From the NCBI GenBank assembly GCA_903840265.1, contig CAIMFH010000091.1:1-64000 (forward strand): DNA of 64,000 nucleotides. Reading direction: 5' to 3'. This stretch comes from an uncultured Schlesneria sp. GTDB taxonomy: Bacteria > Planctomycetota > Planctomycetia > Planctomycetales > Planctomycetaceae. Below are positions 62,130 to 64,000 of this stretch, in pieces. The notes under the pieces are model-generated. The model saw only the letters and a list, made by a program, of their open reading frames with translations, ran no database searches and had not been told where the DNA came from. Positions within the stretch are counted from its first letter, which is position 1; the number at the start of each line of letters is the position of its first letter. Made by a program: the position numbers and the translations under genes.

Positions 62130-63251
62130 ATGACTGCAGGGACGCAAGTCACGGCGAACAACGCGAAGCCCAAACGACGAATCATTTGGATCTTTGGTGG
62201 TGCGGCCATGGCTGTGGTCGCCGGCGGTCTGCTGATGCAGCACTTCCGCGCTCCCGCTGGTCAGGCTGCCGATGGAACCGCGGGAACCGCCCGGGTCGGT
62301 GGCGCAGCTCAGGCTCCCCGTCCGATGGCCAAAGTTGGCAACGAGACGATCAGCTACGAGGCTCTCGCCAAGGAATGCGTCTCGCGTTACGGCCGCGAAG
62401 TCCTCGACGATATGATCCATCGTACGATCATTCTGAAGGCCTGTGAAACAGCGAATATCACCGTCACCGAACAAGAAGTTTCGGCCGAAATCGCACGAGT
62501 TGCTCAGCGATTCAAGCTCGATGTCAATCAGTATCTGCAGATGCTGCAGAGCGAACGCCAGATCAGCCCGATGCAGTACCGCACCAGCGTGATCTGGCCG
62601 ATGCTGGCCCTGAAGAAGCTGGCTGGCGAAACGGTCGACATCGCCGAAGTCGATATCCAGAAAGCGTTCGATCGCAATTATGGCGAACGCGTCAAAGCCC
62701 GCGTGATCATGCTCGATAATCTCCGCAGAGCGAACGAAGTCTGGGAACAGGTTCGCAAGAATCCAGAAAACTTCGAAAAGCTGGCCCAGGACCATTCGAT
62801 CGACCCGAACAGCCGCGCTTTGGGTGGACAGGTTCCCCCGATTCCACGTTACACCGGTGCCGAAAACCTGGAAAAGGCCGCCTTCGGTTTGAAGGAAGGC
62901 GATGTCTCGGGCGTGATCGAACTCAGCCAGGGCCGCTATGTCATCCTGAAGTGCGAAGGCCGCACGACCCCGGTTGTGACCGACATCGAAGAAGTTCGCG
63001 ATGCTCTGTACGACGAGTTGAAGGAGTCCAAGACTCAACAAGCGGTCGGCGAAACCTTCAAGAAGATCAAGGAACAGACTCGCGTCGACAATTACATCGC
63101 ACAGACGACGACCGGCCCCGGCACGGTAATTCCCGTGAGCGGCCAGGCGGGTCCCGGTGACGCAGCTTCACCCGCTGGTGCCGGCCAACCACGTACGGCC
63201 AAGCCACCCACGGCGACAACGGGCGCCCCACCTCGGGCTGCTCGTAACTGA
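62130..63251 (+). CDS. Membrane-anchored parvulin-type peptidyl-prolyl isomerase
   Basis: 373 residues from the ATG at 62130, with GCGGGAGAG as ribosome binding site. A basic cytoplasmic start is followed by one helix, 'IIWIFGGAAMAVVAGGLLM' (about 18-36). A SurA/PrsA-like N-terminal helical domain (about 60-180) precedes the parvulin domain: 'KARVIMLDNLRRANEVWEQVRKNPENFEKLAQDHSID' (about 190-225), 'LGGQVPPIPRYTG' and 'AAFGLKEGDVSGVIELSQGRYVILKCEGR' (about 250-280). An Ala/Pro/Gly tail ends it. It should assist folding of exported proteins in the periplasm. Confidence 0.93.
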   Translation: MTAGTQVTANNAKPKRRIIWIFGGAAMAVVAGGLLMQHFRAPAGQAADGTAGTARVGGAAQAPRPMAKVGNETISYEALAKECVSRYGREVLDDMIHRTIILKACETANITVTEQEVSAEIARVAQRFKLDVNQYLQMLQSERQISPMQYRTSVIWPMLALKKLAGETVDIAEVDIQKAFDRNYGERVKARVIMLDNLRRANEVWEQVRKNPENFEKLAQDHSIDPNSRALGGQVPPIPRYTGAENLEKAAFGLKEGDVSGVIELSQGRYVILKCEGRTTPVVTDIEEVRDALYDELKESKTQQAVGETFKKIKEQTRVDNYIAQTTTGPGTVIPVSGQAGPGDAASPAGAGQPRTAKPPTATTGAPPRAARN

Positions 63252-63304
63252 TAGCGACCGAACGGCTTGAATGTCTCACGACGTTCGCCGGCGCAGAACT
63301 CTCC

Positions 63305-63345
63305 CACGGCGCGTTGCGGAAATCCGGCAACGCGCCGTGCTGCGT
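63305..63345 (+). terminator. Hairpin terminator after the parvulin gene
   Basis: CACGGCGCGTTGC pairs perfectly with GCAACGCGCCGTG around GGAAATCCG. The following CTGCGTTTGAG is only weakly T-rich, so termination may be partial. Confidence 0.65.
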
Positions 63346-63493
63346 TTGAGCTGCTGACTTTCAGTTCCAGTCATAGCCCGCCCTCGGCCGCCAAGACCGA
63401 ACTTTCGACAGAATTCACTGTCTGATAGAATCACGCCGATACAATCAGGCGAAGTCCCCTATTCCCTTTGGACGAACCGAACGAGAGACGCTG

Positions 63494-64000
63494 ATGCGTA
63501 ACGAATCTGAAATCCCGTTTTCCGACAATCCATTTTCCATCTCGGTCGCCGATCGCCTGAAGCGACTGCCTCCGTATCTGTTCGGCAAAATCAACAAGCT
63601 GAAGTACCAGCAGCGCGTTGCCGGCGTCGACGTGATCGACCTGGGCATGGGCAATCCCACCGATGCCCCGGACCCCCAGATCACCGAAAAGATGACGGAA
63701 GCGCTGCTCGATCCCAAGAACCACCGCTATTCCGTCGCCAACGGCATTGCCAGCCTGCGTCGCGAAGTCGCCAAACGATACGACCGAAAGTACGGCGTCA
63801 AGCTGAATGGCGACGATGAAGTTATCGCCTGCCTGGGGAGCAAAGAAGCATTCAGCCACATGTGCCTGGCGCTGATGGGTCCCGGCGATACCGCGATCGT
63901 CCCTGCCCCGACGTTCCCCATTCATGCCTATTCGGTGATGCTTGCCTCCGGCAACGTGATTGCCCTCGACGTGCGCGATCCTTCCGAATTCCTGCGGAAT
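63494..64000 (+). CDS. Aminotransferase class I/II, 5' part (cut by window end)
   Basis: The first 169 residues of a PLP-dependent aminotransferase; the gene continues beyond the window. The ATG at 63494 follows GAGAGACGC. '[15 protein letters not shown]' (about 47-61) and '[20 protein letters not shown]' (about 78-97) are substrate-entry and fold landmarks. '[35 protein letters not shown]' (about 112-146) begins the PLP phosphate-binding part. It is close to AlaC/LL-diaminopimelate-aminotransferase-like enzymes. The catalytic Lys lies downstream of the window. Alanine synthesis or DAP pathway cannot be decided from this fragment. Confidence 0.9.
   Translation, partial: MRNESEIPFSDNPFSISVADRLKRLPPYLFGKINKLKYQQRVAGVDVIDLGMGNPTDAPDPQITEKMTEALLDPKNHRYSVANGIASLRREVAKRYDRKYGVKLNGDDEVIACLGSKEAFSHMCLALMGPGDTAIVPAPTFPIHAYSVMLASGNVIALDVRDPSEFLRN

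Noticed and set aside
1-64000. tRNA, rRNA, CRISPR arrays and transposase genes
   Set aside because: Looked for on both strands; no CCA-ended cloverleaf, no conserved rRNA blocks, no regularly spaced identical repeats and no transposase frame were recognised.

Overview
The window reads as a chromosome segment of a planctomycete, probably order Planctomycetales. The evidence is a DUF1559 pseudopilin-like protein with the planctomycete N-terminal signature, a cytochrome c/PA14/DUF1592-DUF1588-DUF1585 protein, a MoxR-DUF58-VWA-VWA operon, acidic 'NPFAAP' membrane proteins, and intergenic DNA packed with small hairpin repeats. Base composition is moderately GC-rich. There is no rRNA, no tRNA that I could recognise, no CRISPR array and no transposase gene.

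Layout. 0.1-3.6 kb: an orphan protein with a nuclease-like ExK motif, a repeat-rich spacer, then a DUF1559 gene on the minus strand preceded by a clear cobalamin riboswitch. 3.7-5.4 kb: a MarR regulator with a palindromic operator over its own promoter, followed by DUF1398, VOC and tiny desulforedoxin-like genes. 5.9-10.6 kb: two small secreted proteins, an alcohol dehydrogenase next to an ene-reductase, and an HdeD-like membrane protein. 10.8-19.3 kb: an S9 peptidase, small membrane proteins, a TrhO-RluA fusion, a beta-helix protein and a secreted Thr/Lys-rich protein. 19.5-29.3 kb: an M61/PDZ peptidase, xylose isomerase, a SUKH protein, a ceramidase-like protein, a phosphodiesterase-like protein and an RlmI-type methyltransferase. 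29.5-32.4 kb: an actin-like ATPase translationally coupled to an SLBB membrane protein. 32.9-41.8 kb: a cytochrome/DUF1592 protein, then the MoxR-DUF58-VWA-VWA operon. 41.8-45.2 kb: a VOC protein, two tandem ene-reductases and a coiled-coil protein. 45.3-49.0 kb: a partial complex I cluster in transcription order nuoI-DUF2203-nuoA-nuoC-nuoD, with no nuoB. 49.3-52.9 kb: a GlnE-type adenylyltransferase carrying two ACT domains between its catalytic halves. 53.9-64 kb: an MBL/beta-CASP protein, a small membrane paralogue set among repeated hairpins, a GrpB protein, an aldo/keto reductase, an HtrA-like protease, a cytochrome c lipoprotein, a Cys-rich secreted protein, a parvulin and the start of an aminotransferase.

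The most notable points are: a B12 riboswitch whose only downstream gene is a pseudopilin-like protein; the SLBB/actin-like pair; GlnE with internal ACT domains; the TrhO-RluA fusion; four copies of a small two-helix membrane protein family starting with FFxGWR; and several families of dispersed hairpin repeats, including three copies of a ~92-bp element around one of those membrane genes.
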